NCBI RefSeq assembly: GCF_000468115.1
Contig: NZ_AVQI01000056.1
Location: 1-64,000, forward strand
Direction of reading: 5' to 3'
Length of the DNA: 64,000 nucleotides
Source: Treponema socranskii subsp. socranskii VPI DR56BR1116 = ATCC 35536
GTDB lineage: Bacteria > Spirochaetota > Spirochaetia > Treponematales > Treponemataceae
This document shows, one piece after another, positions 26,433 to 36,412 of the stretch. The notes under the pieces are model-generated. The model worked only from the letters and a program-made list of their open reading frames with translations, ran no database searches and was not told where the DNA came from. A program made the translations under genes and the position numbers. Within the stretch, counting starts at the first letter, position 1. Each line of letters starts with the position of its first letter.

Positions 26433-27545
26433 CTATTTTAAAACGTTTAAAATGACATCGTCGCCGACGGTTTCGGAAACCGTTTCGGTCAGACCTTTTT
26501 GTAAAACGAGGCGGATGCCGCCGCCGGTATTTTTTTTATCTTTGTGCATGATAGAAAGGAGTCTCGCTCCCGCAGCACCTCCTTTTATAATCGAAGGCAC
26601 GGGATCCGTTTCCCAACCGTAGCGCTTGAGGACGGAGAGCACTTCGTCTTTATACGCTCGGCTGCACAAACCGATGTTGCAGCTGAGAGCGGCGGCGCGC
26701 GATATGCCCCACGCGACCGCATCTCCGTGCGTGACGCTCCCGAAACCCGCAAGCGATTCGAGTGCGTGGCCGAAAGTGTGACCGTAATTCAAATACGTGC
26801 GGATATTTTGTTCGGTAAAATCTCGCTCTACGACGGAAGCTTTTGCCGCGGCGCATTTTTTAATAATAAAGTTTACCGTCGCTTTATCGCGCGAACATAT
26901 CTTTTCGCTTTCGTTTTTAAATACGTCGTAGAGTTCGGCGTCGTACAAAAGCGCGGTTTTAAACGCTTCGGCGAGTCCCGATCGATACTGGTTTTCGGAA
27001 AGCGATTGTACGAATTCGGGAAAAATGTATATCGATTCGGCGGGGTAAAACGAACCGATCATATTTTTATAATTATTAAAATCGCATCCGGTTTTTCCTC
27101 CGATCGCCGCATCGACCATCGAAAGCAGCGTCGTCGGCACGAACACGCAAGATGCGCCCCGTTTAAAAAGGGATGCCGCAAAACCCGTTATATCCGAAAT
27201 GACGCCTCCTCCGACGGCGACGAAACTATCCTTTCGCGAAAATTCCGCATCGATCGCATTTTTTACGATAGTAAGGACGCTTTCGATAGTTTTGTATCCT
27301 TCGCCCGAACCGAGTATGACAAGTCTGTCGTCTCCGCAGATTCCGTCGTCGAACCTTGCGATAAAAGGCGCGAAAAGCGCGAGCGTTGCGACTTTTGCGT
27401 CGGTGACGAAAAAGCGTCGGCGGCCCGTTTTTTCTCCGGGCTTAAAGAGATCGATAAAGTCGGGAGATGTTTCCGCGAAGACTATACCGGTAGAATCCGT
27501 GCCCGGGTGAACGGGCGGATAGGAGATGCGTACGATAGTATCCAT
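26433..27545 (-). CDS. aroB: 3-dehydroquinate synthase
   Basis: AroB makes 3-dehydroquinate in the shikimate pathway. The 370-residue protein has NAD-binding VAVGGGVISDITGFAASLFKRG, the signature PTTLLSMVDAAIGGKTGCDF and the metal-binding GHTFGHALESL region. ATG 27545 matches the family start; an open frame continues upstream to 27827 but would overlap the next gene and is Arg-rich without similarity. Other aro genes are not in the window. Confidence 0.95.
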   Translation of the reverse strand: MDTIVRISYPPVHPGTDSTGIVFAETSPDFIDLFKPGEKTGRRRFFVTDAKVATLALFAPFIARFDDGICGDDRLVILGSGEGYKTIESVLTIVKNAIDAEFSRKDSFVAVGGGVISDITGFAASLFKRGASCVFVPTTLLSMVDAAIGGKTGCDFNNYKNMIGSFYPAESIYIFPEFVQSLSENQYRSGLAEAFKTALLYDAELYDVFKNESEKICSRDKATVNFIIKKCAAAKASVVERDFTEQNIRTYLNYGHTFGHALESLAGFGSVTHGDAVAWGISRAAALSCNIGLCSRAYKDEVLSVLKRYGWETDPVPSIIKGGAAGARLLSIMHKDKKNTGGGIRLVLQKGLTETVSETVGDDVILNVLK

Positions 27546-27556
27546 AAGAAAATATT

Positions 27557-28186
27557 TTAATAGCTTTTCGTGTCCATTGCAAGAAAAGCGTCGCGCACTT
27601 TTTGTACGCGTGCGATTTCCCGTGCGAGCATTTTTCCGTAATCGAGGCTGCCGTTTTTTATGCGTTCGCGTTCGTCTTCCCAAAACTGTCGTTCGGTGAT
27701 AAATAAAAAATCGAACGAAACGGCATTCGCTTTTTCCGCCCACAGCTCGGCTTCTTTCCAATAATAGAGACCGGCCGTATAGCACGAAAGCGCTTTTTCC
27801 AAATCGCGCACGTATTCGTCTTTCCACGGCGCGTCGTAAAAATATGCGGCTTTTTTATCGTAGGTTCTGCCGAGTCTCAAGTGCTGTTCGATGAGTTTGA
27901 GATTCAAATGCATTTGAAAGAGGTAGCGGTATTTTTCCCATTCTTTTTTCGTTTCGATTTTTAGGCCGGCGTAGAGCGGATTGCAAAAGTCCGCCTGTAC
28001 CGCTTTTTCAAGCCAATAGATGTTTTCGATGCAGTCGTCGGGATACTGCTGGTAGTGGATGTGATAGAGGCGATAAAAATCCTCTTTGTATTTGACCATA
28101 TACGCGCTTAGGGGCACAGAGATGCCGAGGGAAAAGAGGAGCAAAACGGCGACGATGCGCGCGATATGCGGAAAATACTTTTTCAC
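27557..28186 (-). CDS. Conserved treponemal membrane-anchored protein, unknown function
   Basis: The 209-residue protein has one N-terminal hydrophobic segment (about 10-31, IARIVAVLLLFSLGISVPLSAY), probably an uncleaved anchor. The rest is a Tyr/Trp/Glu-rich helical region, suggestive of a TPR-like helical fold (YWLEKAVQADFCNPLYAGL, then YTAGLYYWKEAELWAEKA). No named family is recognised. Its start overlaps the tmk stop (ATGA at 28183-28186), and it lies 11 bases before aroB, so all are probably one transcript. Confidence 0.8.
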   Translation of the reverse strand: MKKYFPHIARIVAVLLLFSLGISVPLSAYMVKYKEDFYRLYHIHYQQYPDDCIENIYWLEKAVQADFCNPLYAGLKIETKKEWEKYRYLFQMHLNLKLIEQHLRLGRTYDKKAAYFYDAPWKDEYVRDLEKALSCYTAGLYYWKEAELWAEKANAVSFDFLFITERQFWEDERERIKNGSLDYGKMLAREIARVQKVRDAFLAMDTKSY

Positions 28187-28800
28187 GATTTCAATATCGG
28201 CAGATTTTCAAAGTAACTCCATATCTTTTCCGCTGTTTCTTCTATGGGACGCGATGCGTCGAGCGTAATTATGTTCATCGCTTCTTTTTTTGCAAACTCT
28301 TCGATGACCGCATCGTAGCGTCGGGCGGTATTTTTTTGAAAATCGGCTTTTTCGTAGATTTCTTTTTGCCCTGCGCGATGTACGACGCGCTCGAACGAAA
28401 GGGAAGGGTCGATACGGAAATAAAAAAGCGCTTCGGGAAGCGGGAACGCGCTGTTTACGAGGTGAGGAATGTCGTCTCCGAACGAAGCCGACTGATATGC
28501 GAGCGTCGAAAAGATGTAGCGGTCGCTTACGGCGATTTTGCCGTTTTGCACGTGCTCCGTGATGCCGCCCTTGCCGTAGATGTGTTCGCACCTGTCGGCG
28601 GCAAAGAGAAAGGCCGCCGTTCGCTCGTCAACCGAAAATTCACCTTTGAGCATACGGCGTAAAAAAAGTCCCGTCGGGAGTTCCGTCGGTTCGGCCGTCG
28701 CAAAGATTTTTTCGCCGAGCTTTTTTTTGAGGATGCCGAGTTGTGTCGACGTGCCCGACCCGTCGATGCCTTCGAATACGATAAAATTATGCAATATCAT
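28183..28800 (-). CDS. tmk: Thymidylate kinase
   Basis: Phosphorylates dTMP to dTDP. The 205-residue protein has the P-loop FEGIDGSGTSTQ (about residues 8-19), the DR(Y/H) motif in VSDRYIFSTLAYQ and a substrate-binding region (RRMLKGEF). ATG 28800 starts MILHNFIVFEG; a GTG at 28815 would add five residues. It heads a minus-strand unit tmk, unknown protein, aroB, cysteine desulfurase. The organisation differs from dnaX-linked tmk elsewhere. Confidence 0.94.
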   Translation of the reverse strand: MILHNFIVFEGIDGSGTSTQLGILKKKLGEKIFATAEPTELPTGLFLRRMLKGEFSVDERTAAFLFAADRCEHIYGKGGITEHVQNGKIAVSDRYIFSTLAYQSASFGDDIPHLVNSAFPLPEALFYFRIDPSLSFERVVHRAGQKEIYEKADFQKNTARRYDAVIEEFAKKEAMNIITLDASRPIEETAEKIWSYFENLPILKS

Positions 28801-28875
28801 AGAAAACGCCTGCACTTTTTCCGATATTTTGATATGATGGGGACGGTGATTTCGCTTTGAGGATTCGGCGGCGGC

Positions 28876-31800
28876 ATGAGTAAAAAATCGGTTATCCGCA
28901 GTGTATACATTTTGATTTTTCTCATTATACTCCTCGCATCATTTGCATGCGTCCGTCCGATTTATCGTGTGCTCACCGAAAACATTTCGCACCGCGCACA
29001 GGCGATGCGGACAATGCTTGAAGATACGACAGGCCTTACCTTTTCGTATGCGTCGCTGTCGCCGTCCATTCTAACGGTTTTCAATATAAAAGGTATAGTC
29101 CTCAGTTCCGTGTCGGACGGCAAAGCGCTCGTGTCGATCAGACGGATTACGCTCCGCTACCGATTATTGAAATTGCTTCAAGGCGACATAGACAGCGCAT
29201 TTAAAAGCTTGACGATAGACGGCGTTACGCTCGATTACGACGATGGGGCCGACAGAGCGATTATCGAAAAAATCGCATCGTTTGCAAAATCCGGGGGCGT
29301 AAAGCGGAGCGGCAGACGTACGGATTTTTCGTTTATCGGCATCGACTTGCCGTTTTCGCTTTTAATAAAAAACGTACGCATTCGCTATCGGAGTACGGAT
29401 GCGGATGCGTCGTTTACGATACGCTCGGCAGAGGCCGTGTACAATGAAGCTTTCCGCTCGCTCGGTGTGAGCGTACGCGGCGGTGCGGACGTCGTTTTGC
29501 ACAGCGCAAACGGCATGCGCATTTCGGGAAAGTATTCGCTTTCGAGCTCCGTCCGTCACGGCTTAAACGGAAGCTCCTTTGTCGCACGCTTTTCGAATAT
29601 TACAGGCGGTGATTTCTCGTTCGGCAGGTTGAGCTTCCGCGCATCCTACGACGACCGCGTCATTTCCGTGCGCACCTTTCAATCGGCTTTTCCGTTTATG
29701 GTGAGCGCTTCGTACGACATCGATTCGAAAAAAGGGCGTGCGTCTTTTGCCGCCGAACGCTTTACGCTTTCATCGTTTATCTCGTCCCGACGGCGTGCGG
29801 ATTTCGTGCGCCGCATAGGAAGCGTGTTGCTTACGGCAAAGGGGTCTGCCGAATACGATGCCGAACAAAAATCGCTTTCGTATACAAGCGGCGGCAGCCT
29901 TTTCGTTCCCGAAACGTTTGTGCCCGGCGCCCTTTCCGTGCGTTTCGATGTGTCCGGCACAAAAGACGAAGTTTCGATTCCGCGCCTCGTCGCTTCGGGA
30001 AAAAACTGCGATGCGGAAGCTTCGCTTTTATATCGCTTCGACGGTATGCGTCTTTCGGGCACCGTCGATGCAAAGCGTATCGCCCTTCCGAACGGGAACG
30101 TGCTTTCAGCCGAATTGTATTTCGACCCGCTCGATCGGGGTTTTGTGTGCTTCGCTCCCGAAGTGCGGCTCGGAGAAAAAAACTTTACCGCACTCGAAGC
30201 GCACGTGATACCGAACGGAAATTCCGTCGATTACAGTTTTGAGCTTTCCGACTACGCGCACGCCGAAGCGGACACACCCGGCTCGCTTCGGATAGACGGA
30301 AGTTATCTTACCCGCACGAACTATATTCAAGCGGGGATCGACATCAACAATTTTTACCTCGACAGCGCGGTCGAAGCGGGAGCGTTTTTTTTAACGGAAG
30401 GCACTTCCGCCTCGCTGTCGTCGTTTGCGCCGCGCCTTGCGCCTTACGTGTTTACCGGCGAGCTGTACGTTTCGTCCGATTTGAAATCGGTTTCCTACAA
30501 CGCGCCCTATGCGCTTTTTGTGAATACACAAAAAGAAAACGAAGCGCTTTTTTTGTCCTTCGACGGAAACGAATCTTCACTGCAAGTATCGCAGCTCAAT
30601 GTCGTGTACAAGGGAGATACCTTTTCCGCTTCGGCCGAAATCGACCGCGCACCCGATTCGTCGGCTTCGTTTTTTACGCTCGACGTGCGGCACAAATCGA
30701 TTCCGTATCATTTTACCGGAAACATCATGCCCAATGTCGTCAGCGTGTCGGGCGATTACAACCTCGCCGCCGAGTTCCAGCGCTACGACAACGGCAGTAT
30801 GGAAGGCTCTCTCGCGATGGAAAATTTTCCGCTGCAGGTAGCCGGTACGATTTTTACGTTTTCTACGGAAGCGGGCTTTGCGTATACGAAAGACGAGGGC
30901 TTTGCCGTACACATCGCGCGGCTCGAATCGGAAGACGCCGGCGGAAAATTTTCTTTTTCTCCGCACGTGCTTTTGTCGGGCACGATTTCGAAGTACGGCG
31001 CTGTTTTCGATTCGATTTCGTATACGGATTCGTTTTCTGCGCTTACGGGTTCGTCTCGGTGTACCGTCAACATACGCGATTCCGGATTCAATTCGGCGCA
31101 TTTCGATATGACGATGACCAATCCGCTTTCGAAAGAATCGGTGACGGCGAGCGCGGAAATCAACAATCCCGACAGAGTGCCGTTTTCCGTCGAAATGCTT
31201 AAAAAAAATTTATATTTCAACGCCGAGATTTTATGCAATAGTATCGATTTGAACCGTTTTGCGGTGGAGCAGAGCGAAAATAATCGGTTGACTGCATCGG
31301 TGACGGCGACGGGAACATTCGAAAATCCCTACGTTACGCTTTCCGTCGACGACGCCGATGTGATGTTTGCGGGTATACTGCTTTCCGCAAAGGGAAGCGC
31401 GACGCTCGAAGAGCGAAATCTCTCGGTCAATTCGATGTACCTTTCATACGGCAGGCTGCTCGTCGACAACGTAAGCGCGGATTTTTCATTTTCATCGTAC
31501 ACGGGAAGTGCGTCTGCCGACATAACGACGACGGTCATAAGAAAAAGTGTCAAAGTACCGCTTTCGCTTACGCTTTCGGATACGCGATTTCAAGAAAACG
31601 CATCTGTTCCTTCATCTTTTGTCGTAACGATTTCGTCGCAGGGAGCTTCCGGCTCGCTTTTTACAAAACCGTTTCCGTTTTCGCTCTCGTTTTTATATGC
31701 CGAAGGAAATGCGTTTGTCTCTTCGTCTCCGTCGCTCGGGATTTCGGGCAGCATTACCGATAACGGACGCGTCGATTTGCGCATTTCGGACGATAAGCCC

Positions 31801-33261
31801 TTTCACTGTACTATCGACGGAACGATCGCGTCGCAGAATCTCGACATACGCGTGTCCGATGTTTCCGCCGATTTGGCCGCGCTTATGTCGCATATTTCGA
31901 ATGACATCGTCACGATATACAACGGTGTCCTGCTCGGCTCTGCAAAGATAGGAGGTCTGCTTTCGGATCCCGAATTCAGCGGTTCTTTTTCCGTTGAAAA
32001 ACCGGACTTCAATTTTCCTAAAGTCATTCCGTCGCATATTACGCAAGAACGCTTTTTTTTGCTGATGGATCACAATGAAATAACACTTCCCTCAGTAACG
32101 ATGGATGTGCGGGGCAGGAATGTTGATGTTGCCGGTACGATATCCTTTGACCGCTGGGTGTTTGATCGGCTTGAAGCGACTGTCCGTACACCGCCGAATA
32201 AAACCGTACCTGCCGATTTGGATATCGATATCGCGGAGTTCATCGGCATGGCGGGCGTCGATTTAAATCTCGCAATCCAAGATAAAATTTTCGATGTAAC
32301 AGGGAAAGTGTATGTCGAAGACGTAAGAGCGAAATTCCGTATGTCCGAATTGCTTGGAGAACGCGAGGCGAATTATATCATTCCGACGAGGGCAAACGTC
32401 GATGTCGCCTTCGGTCCGCACGTCAATCTCGTATTCGATCCGCTGCTCAGATGCGTATTTGCACCGGGCGATTCGATCAACGTCAAAGCCGATCAGACGA
32501 CCGATTCGTTTTCGATATCGGGCGATATGCATCTGCGCTCCGGCGATATAGCGTATCTCAATCGCAATTTTTATCTCAGACAGGGACTGCTCCGTTTCAG
32601 CGATACGGACGAAGGCTTTAATCCGCGCATTACGGTGCGTGCCGAAGTACGCGAACGCGATACGAACGGCGGCGACATACGCATCATTCTTTCGGCGGAA
32701 AATCAGCCGCTTCTCGATTTTAATCCGCAGGTTTCGTCGATTCCGGCAAAATCGGAAACGGAAATACGCACGCTTTTGGGGCAGATCGTCTCCGCCGATT
32801 CTGGAAATATGAGCGATATCTTCATCGCGACGACGGATTATGTCGTTCAGTCGACGATCGGACGTGCGATCGAAAACAAGTTGCGCGATTGGCTGAATTT
32901 TGATATATTTTCCGTCAGAACGACCGTTTTGCAGAATACGCTGCGGATGGGTTTTTCGGGGGACTTGAGCCGCAGGGATTTGTCGGCCGGTAACTTTCTC
33001 GATAATTCGACTGTTTATATTGGTAAATACTTCGGAAGTGTATTATACGCGGATGCCCTTATGCATTTAGTGTACGATAAGACGAGGGTCGACGACAGTA
33101 CGACGATGCAGGGGATAACGTTTCAACCGGAATTCGGCTTTGAACTCGAAGCGCCGTTTGCAAATATCAGGTGGGATATGACCCCCGATATCACTGCAAT
33201 ATTGAATAATGTGATTGTTCCTTCGACGGCGTTGACGCTTTCATGGCGACTTTCGTTTTAA
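28876..33261 (+). CDS. TamB-like (AsmA/DUF490) envelope bridge protein
   Basis: The 1461-residue protein is anchored by one N-terminal helix (about 6-28, SVYILIFLIILLASFACV). It consists of long beta-rich repeats, typical of AsmA-like bridge proteins (TamB/YhdP) thought to carry phospholipids between membranes or assist outer-membrane protein insertion. The C-terminal TamB/DUF490 domain (about 1130-1461) includes LLGQIVSADSG and a beta-strand end (ALTLSWRLSF). It precedes bamA, the same order as in T. pallidum, so a joint envelope-assembly role is likely. Confidence 0.88.
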   Translation: MSKKSVIRSVYILIFLIILLASFACVRPIYRVLTENISHRAQAMRTMLEDTTGLTFSYASLSPSILTVFNIKGIVLSSVSDGKALVSIRRITLRYRLLKLLQGDIDSAFKSLTIDGVTLDYDDGADRAIIEKIASFAKSGGVKRSGRRTDFSFIGIDLPFSLLIKNVRIRYRSTDADASFTIRSAEAVYNEAFRSLGVSVRGGADVVLHSANGMRISGKYSLSSSVRHGLNGSSFVARFSNITGGDFSFGRLSFRASYDDRVISVRTFQSAFPFMVSASYDIDSKKGRASFAAERFTLSSFISSRRRADFVRRIGSVLLTAKGSAEYDAEQKSLSYTSGGSLFVPETFVPGALSVRFDVSGTKDEVSIPRLVASGKNCDAEASLLYRFDGMRLSGTVDAKRIALPNGNVLSAELYFDPLDRGFVCFAPEVRLGEKNFTALEAHVIPNGNSVDYSFELSDYAHAEADTPGSLRIDGSYLTRTNYIQAGIDINNFYLDSAVEAGAFFLTEGTSASLSSFAPRLAPYVFTGELYVSSDLKSVSYNAPYALFVNTQKENEALFLSFDGNESSLQVSQLNVVYKGDTFSASAEIDRAPDSSASFFTLDVRHKSIPYHFTGNIMPNVVSVSGDYNLAAEFQRYDNGSMEGSLAMENFPLQVAGTIFTFSTEAGFAYTKDEGFAVHIARLESEDAGGKFSFSPHVLLSGTISKYGAVFDSISYTDSFSALTGSSRCTVNIRDSGFNSAHFDMTMTNPLSKESVTASAEINNPDRVPFSVEMLKKNLYFNAEILCNSIDLNRFAVEQSENNRLTASVTATGTFENPYVTLSVDDADVMFAGILLSAKGSATLEERNLSVNSMYLSYGRLLVDNVSADFSFSSYTGSASADITTTVIRKSVKVPLSLTLSDTRFQENASVPSSFVVTISSQGASGSLFTKPFPFSLSFLYAEGNAFVSSSPSLGISGSITDNGRVDLRISDDKPFHCTIDGTIASQNLDIRVSDVSADLAALMSHISNDIVTIYNGVLLGSAKIGGLLSDPEFSGSFSVEKPDFNFPKVIPSHITQERFFLLMDHNEITLPSVTMDVRGRNVDVAGTISFDRWVFDRLEATVRTPPNKTVPADLDIDIAEFIGMAGVDLNLAIQDKIFDVTGKVYVEDVRAKFRMSELLGEREANYIIPTRANVDVAFGPHVNLVFDPLLRCVFAPGDSINVKADQTTDSFSISGDMHLRSGDIAYLNRNFYLRQGLLRFSDTDEGFNPRITVRAEVRERDTNGGDIRIILSAENQPLLDFNPQVSSIPAKSETEIRTLLGQIVSADSGNMSDIFIATTDYVVQSTIGRAIENKLRDWLNFDIFSVRTTVLQNTLRMGFSGDLSRRDLSAGNFLDNSTVYIGKYFGSVLYADALMHLVYDKTRVDDSTTMQGITFQPEFGFELEAPFANIRWDMTPDITAILNNVIVPSTALTLSWRLSF

Positions 33262-33314
33262 GCCTTTCGAAAGCCGATTCGGAGTCCGTGAAAGAGGATA
33301 CGTAAAATCGGTTC

Positions 33315-33358
33315 TTTGCAGAACGAGCCGGAGGCTCTAACTTTCTGCAAAAGTTTTT
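33315..33358 (+). repeat. Conserved leader hairpin, copy 2 (before bamA)
   Basis: The word CTTTCTGCAAAAGTTTTT (33341-33358) is identical to copies 1 and 3, but the 5' half differs. Here TTTGCAGAA (33315-33323) pairs with TTCTGCAAA (33343-33351) and a nested GAGCC/GGCTC stem fills the loop. The bamA site GGGAG follows after two bases. Confidence 0.75.
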
Positions 33359-33370
33359 ATGGGAGATGTT

Positions 33371-35800
33371 ATGCGTTTTAACCGCAAGATGTATATTCGT
33401 TTCGTGCTTTCGCTTTTTATTGCACTCAGTGTATCTTTATCCGTGTTCGCCGAAGAAAGCGAAGACGAAGGATGGTTTTGGGGTAAAACGATTTCCGAAA
33501 TTACGTTTGACGGATTGAAAAACGTCAAGCGCTCCGAACTTACGGGCATTACAAATGCGTTTATCGGACGTCCGTTTACGGAAGAAGTCTACACCGATTT
33601 GTCCGACCGCCTCTACGCGCTCGATATGTTCGACGATATTACGCCGTTTGCAAAGCACGATCCGAAAACGGCGGATAAAATCCTGCTCGTCTTCCAAGTA
33701 AAGGAGCGCCCCGTCGTTCAATCGATACGTTTTTCCGGCAATTCGAAGATCAGAAACGGAGAGCTGCGGGATGCCGTCACGGTAAAGACCGGCGATATAT
33801 TTGTCGAAAGCAAAGTGCTCCTCGACGAGCGGGCGCTCCGCGACGTGTATCTGAAAAGAGGCTATACCGATGCGACGATTTCACACAGCGTTGAAGAGAT
33901 GCCCGACGGAGTCCGCATTACCTTTGTCGTAAACGAAGGGGCGAGTACGGTGATTTCGGCGATACGCTTTTCCGGCAATACGCTCGTTTCGGAGCGTACG
34001 CTCAAAAGCAAAATGACGCTCAAAGAAGCCGGCCTTATGAAGGGGCGCGCATTTCAGCGTTCATCACTCGAAGCGGACAAACAGGCGATCGTTTCGTATT
34101 ATCAGGATCGCGGTTATGCGGATGCGCGGGTGCTCGATGTCGTGCAGGAAACGGCTTTCAACGAAAAAAAAGGCCGCAATGAATTGACGCTTACTTTTGT
34201 CATGCAGGAAGGGCCGCAGTACACGTACGGCGGCACGACGATAAGCGGAAACGAAATATTTTCGAAAGAAACGCTTTTGTCGTATATCAAATTAAAGCCG
34301 GGCGCCGTTTTCAATCAGACGAAGTATCAGGAAGGCTTGCAGGGCATCACGAGTCTTTATGCCGAAAACGGCTATATGACCAATCAATATGCGCCCGCAG
34401 TCAATAAAGATGCCGAGCGTCATACGATTTCAGTCGCGCTTTCGATCGTCGAGCGTCCGAGAAGCCACATCGAAAATATTATCATTAAGGGCAATAACAA
34501 AACGAAAGATTACGTGATCCGGCGGGAGATTCCGCTCGAACCGGGCGACGTTTTTTCGCGCGACAAAGTGATGAAGGGGCTGCGCAACCTATACAATTTG
34601 CAGTATTTTTCGAGCGTCGTTCCCGAACCGATGCCCGGCAGCGAAAACGATCTCGTCGATTTGGTCTTTACCGTCGAAGAGCAGTCGACGACGACGCTCG
34701 AATTCGGCATGACTTTTTCGGGTGTTTCCGATCCCGACGATTTTCCGATATCGCTGTTTGCACGCTGGCAAAATTCGAATCTGCGGGGGGAAGGGCGTTC
34801 CGTTTCTGCCGGAACGAATATTTCAAATACGTCGCAGAGCGTTACCGCCTCCTACGGACAGAGCTGGCTTTTCGATTTGCCGATCGGTATCAACGAGTCT
34901 ATATCGTTTTCGCATTCGAAAGAATCGGCGCTGCGTCTGCAGATGCTCGGTGACGGAACGGTTGTCGATGACGAATACTATATGCAGTTTGAATCGTGGG
35001 GTATTACGTTCAGCTCTTCCGTAGGACGAAGGTGGCTGCCCGACTTTGCGATTTTACAGATAAACGGGGGACTTGCGACATCGCTCAACGATAACGTATA
35101 CGACGAGTCGGTGTACATACCGCACGATTCGAGCGTCAATCAAAATGCGAACAGGCTCGGATTGACCAATTCCGTATGGGGCAGCGTATCGCTGGACAAC
35201 CGCGATATCAGTTACGATCCTTCGCGCGGTTGGTTTGTCAGCCAGCGGCTCGGCTGGTACGGCATTATACCCGGTCTTGAAAAGGAATTTTTCCTAAAAA
35301 GCGATACAAAGCTCGAAGGCTATTTTACGCTGTTCAATATCCCCGTTACGAAAATGTGGTCGTTTAAAGCCGTATTCGCCGCGTATACGGGGCTTACGAT
35401 GATATTCCCCGTACCCGGAACCCTCCTCGGCGATTCGAACAAAGCCTATATCGACGGCATGTTCAACGGACGCGGGTGGACGAATATCTATAACAAAGTC
35501 CGCGGCAAAGCGATGCTCAGCAACCGTATCGAGCTGCGCGTCCCGATATTTCCGAATATCGTCGGCGTAGACGGATTTTTCGATGCGGCTGCGATCACGA
35601 GCGACGTGAAAACGATGTTTAACAATCTGTCGGTAAACGATTTTTATTTCAGTTTCGGCCCCGGCTTGCGTTTCCTTTTGCCGCAATTCCCGCTGCACCT
35701 TTTGTATGCGTGGACGTTTAAACACAGCGATGCGAAGGGATGGTACTTCAACGATCCGAACGGCGTATTTGTGCTTTCGTTCAACATAACGAACCGCTGA
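33371..35800 (+). CDS. bamA: Outer-membrane assembly factor BamA
   Basis: The 809-residue protein begins with a signal peptide (MYIRFVLSLFIALSVSLSVFAEE). Five POTRA domains follow (about 35-400; examples ITFDGLKNVKRSELTG and IIIKGNNKTKDYVIRREI) and then an Omp85 16-strand barrel (about 420-809). In the barrel end are FSFGPGLRFLLPQFPLHLLYAW and a terminal beta signal. It inserts outer-membrane proteins. ATG 33371 with GGGAG six bases upstream is chosen; ATG 33359 would place the start within the leader hairpin. It corresponds to TP0326 by order. Confidence 0.96.
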   Translation: MRFNRKMYIRFVLSLFIALSVSLSVFAEESEDEGWFWGKTISEITFDGLKNVKRSELTGITNAFIGRPFTEEVYTDLSDRLYALDMFDDITPFAKHDPKTADKILLVFQVKERPVVQSIRFSGNSKIRNGELRDAVTVKTGDIFVESKVLLDERALRDVYLKRGYTDATISHSVEEMPDGVRITFVVNEGASTVISAIRFSGNTLVSERTLKSKMTLKEAGLMKGRAFQRSSLEADKQAIVSYYQDRGYADARVLDVVQETAFNEKKGRNELTLTFVMQEGPQYTYGGTTISGNEIFSKETLLSYIKLKPGAVFNQTKYQEGLQGITSLYAENGYMTNQYAPAVNKDAERHTISVALSIVERPRSHIENIIIKGNNKTKDYVIRREIPLEPGDVFSRDKVMKGLRNLYNLQYFSSVVPEPMPGSENDLVDLVFTVEEQSTTTLEFGMTFSGVSDPDDFPISLFARWQNSNLRGEGRSVSAGTNISNTSQSVTASYGQSWLFDLPIGINESISFSHSKESALRLQMLGDGTVVDDEYYMQFESWGITFSSSVGRRWLPDFAILQINGGLATSLNDNVYDESVYIPHDSSVNQNANRLGLTNSVWGSVSLDNRDISYDPSRGWFVSQRLGWYGIIPGLEKEFFLKSDTKLEGYFTLFNIPVTKMWSFKAVFAAYTGLTMIFPVPGTLLGDSNKAYIDGMFNGRGWTNIYNKVRGKAMLSNRIELRVPIFPNIVGVDGFFDAAAITSDVKTMFNNLSVNDFYFSFGPGLRFLLPQFPLHLLYAWTFKHSDAKGWYFNDPNGVFVLSFNITNR

Positions 35801-35874
35801 TTGACGGGGAGCTTCCGAACGCTGACGTTTTTGAAAGTTTTCCGTCTTAATAATTAATAATTTTGGAGAATGCG

Positions 35875-36408
35875 ATGATCGATCAAATAAAAAAAATACT
35901 GATTGCCGCTTTACTTTGCACTCTCGCTTCGGCTGCCCGCCTTTCGGCACAGCAGATTACGAAATTCGGAGTGGTCGATACGGCGAAAGTGTATAACGCG
36001 TATTTTCGCAATTCGTCGGCAGTGCGCAATTACGAGCGGAAAAAAGCCGAGTATCAGGAAGAGATCAATAAGCGTACCGAAGAGCTGCGCGCTCTGCAGC
36101 AGCGAAAACTCTCTTACGAAGATTCCGGCGACGAATCGAACGCGGTGCGTATCGAAAGCCAAATCACGCAAAAGACGGAATACCTGCGCGAGTACACGAA
36201 TGCGAAAAACATCGAGCTTGCGACGATGCAAAAATCGCTGCAGGATTCCGATTCGTTTTATCGCAGGCTTTACGGCGTACTTGCCAAAATTGCGGAATCC
36301 GGCGGCTACAGCATGATTTTAAGCTTACAGCAAAACAACGCGATCCTGTGGTACAGCCCCTCCGTCGACGTTACCGACCAAGTGATTTCGGAACTCGGAA
36401 ACAACTAG
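35875..36408 (+). CDS. OmpH/Skp-family periplasmic chaperone
   Basis: The 177-residue protein has a signal peptide (IKKILIAALLCTLASAARLSAQQ), then FGVVDTAKVYNAYFRNSS, the start of the Skp fold. A coiled-coil tentacle (about 50-120, ERKKAEYQEEINKRTEELRAL) and a closing beta segment (YSMILSLQQNNAILWYSP) follow. Skp carries unfolded outer-membrane proteins to BamA, encoded just upstream. GGAGAA lies five bases before ATG 35875; a TTG at 35863 overlaps it. Confidence 0.9.
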   Translation: MIDQIKKILIAALLCTLASAARLSAQQITKFGVVDTAKVYNAYFRNSSAVRNYERKKAEYQEEINKRTEELRALQQRKLSYEDSGDESNAVRIESQITQKTEYLREYTNAKNIELATMQKSLQDSDSFYRRLYGVLAKIAESGGYSMILSLQQNNAILWYSPSVDVTDQVISELGNN

Positions 36409-36412
36409 CGGC

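Noticed and set aside
27546-27827. Upstream extension of the aroB frame
   Set aside because: The added 94 residues are Arg-rich with no family similarity and overlap the conserved gene at 27557-28186. The family start is ATG 27545.
35831-35860. Fourth copy of the conserved leader hairpin before skp
   Set aside because: It shares only TTTTTGAAAGTTTT-like bases with the 5' half and lacks the 18-base word, so I did not count it.
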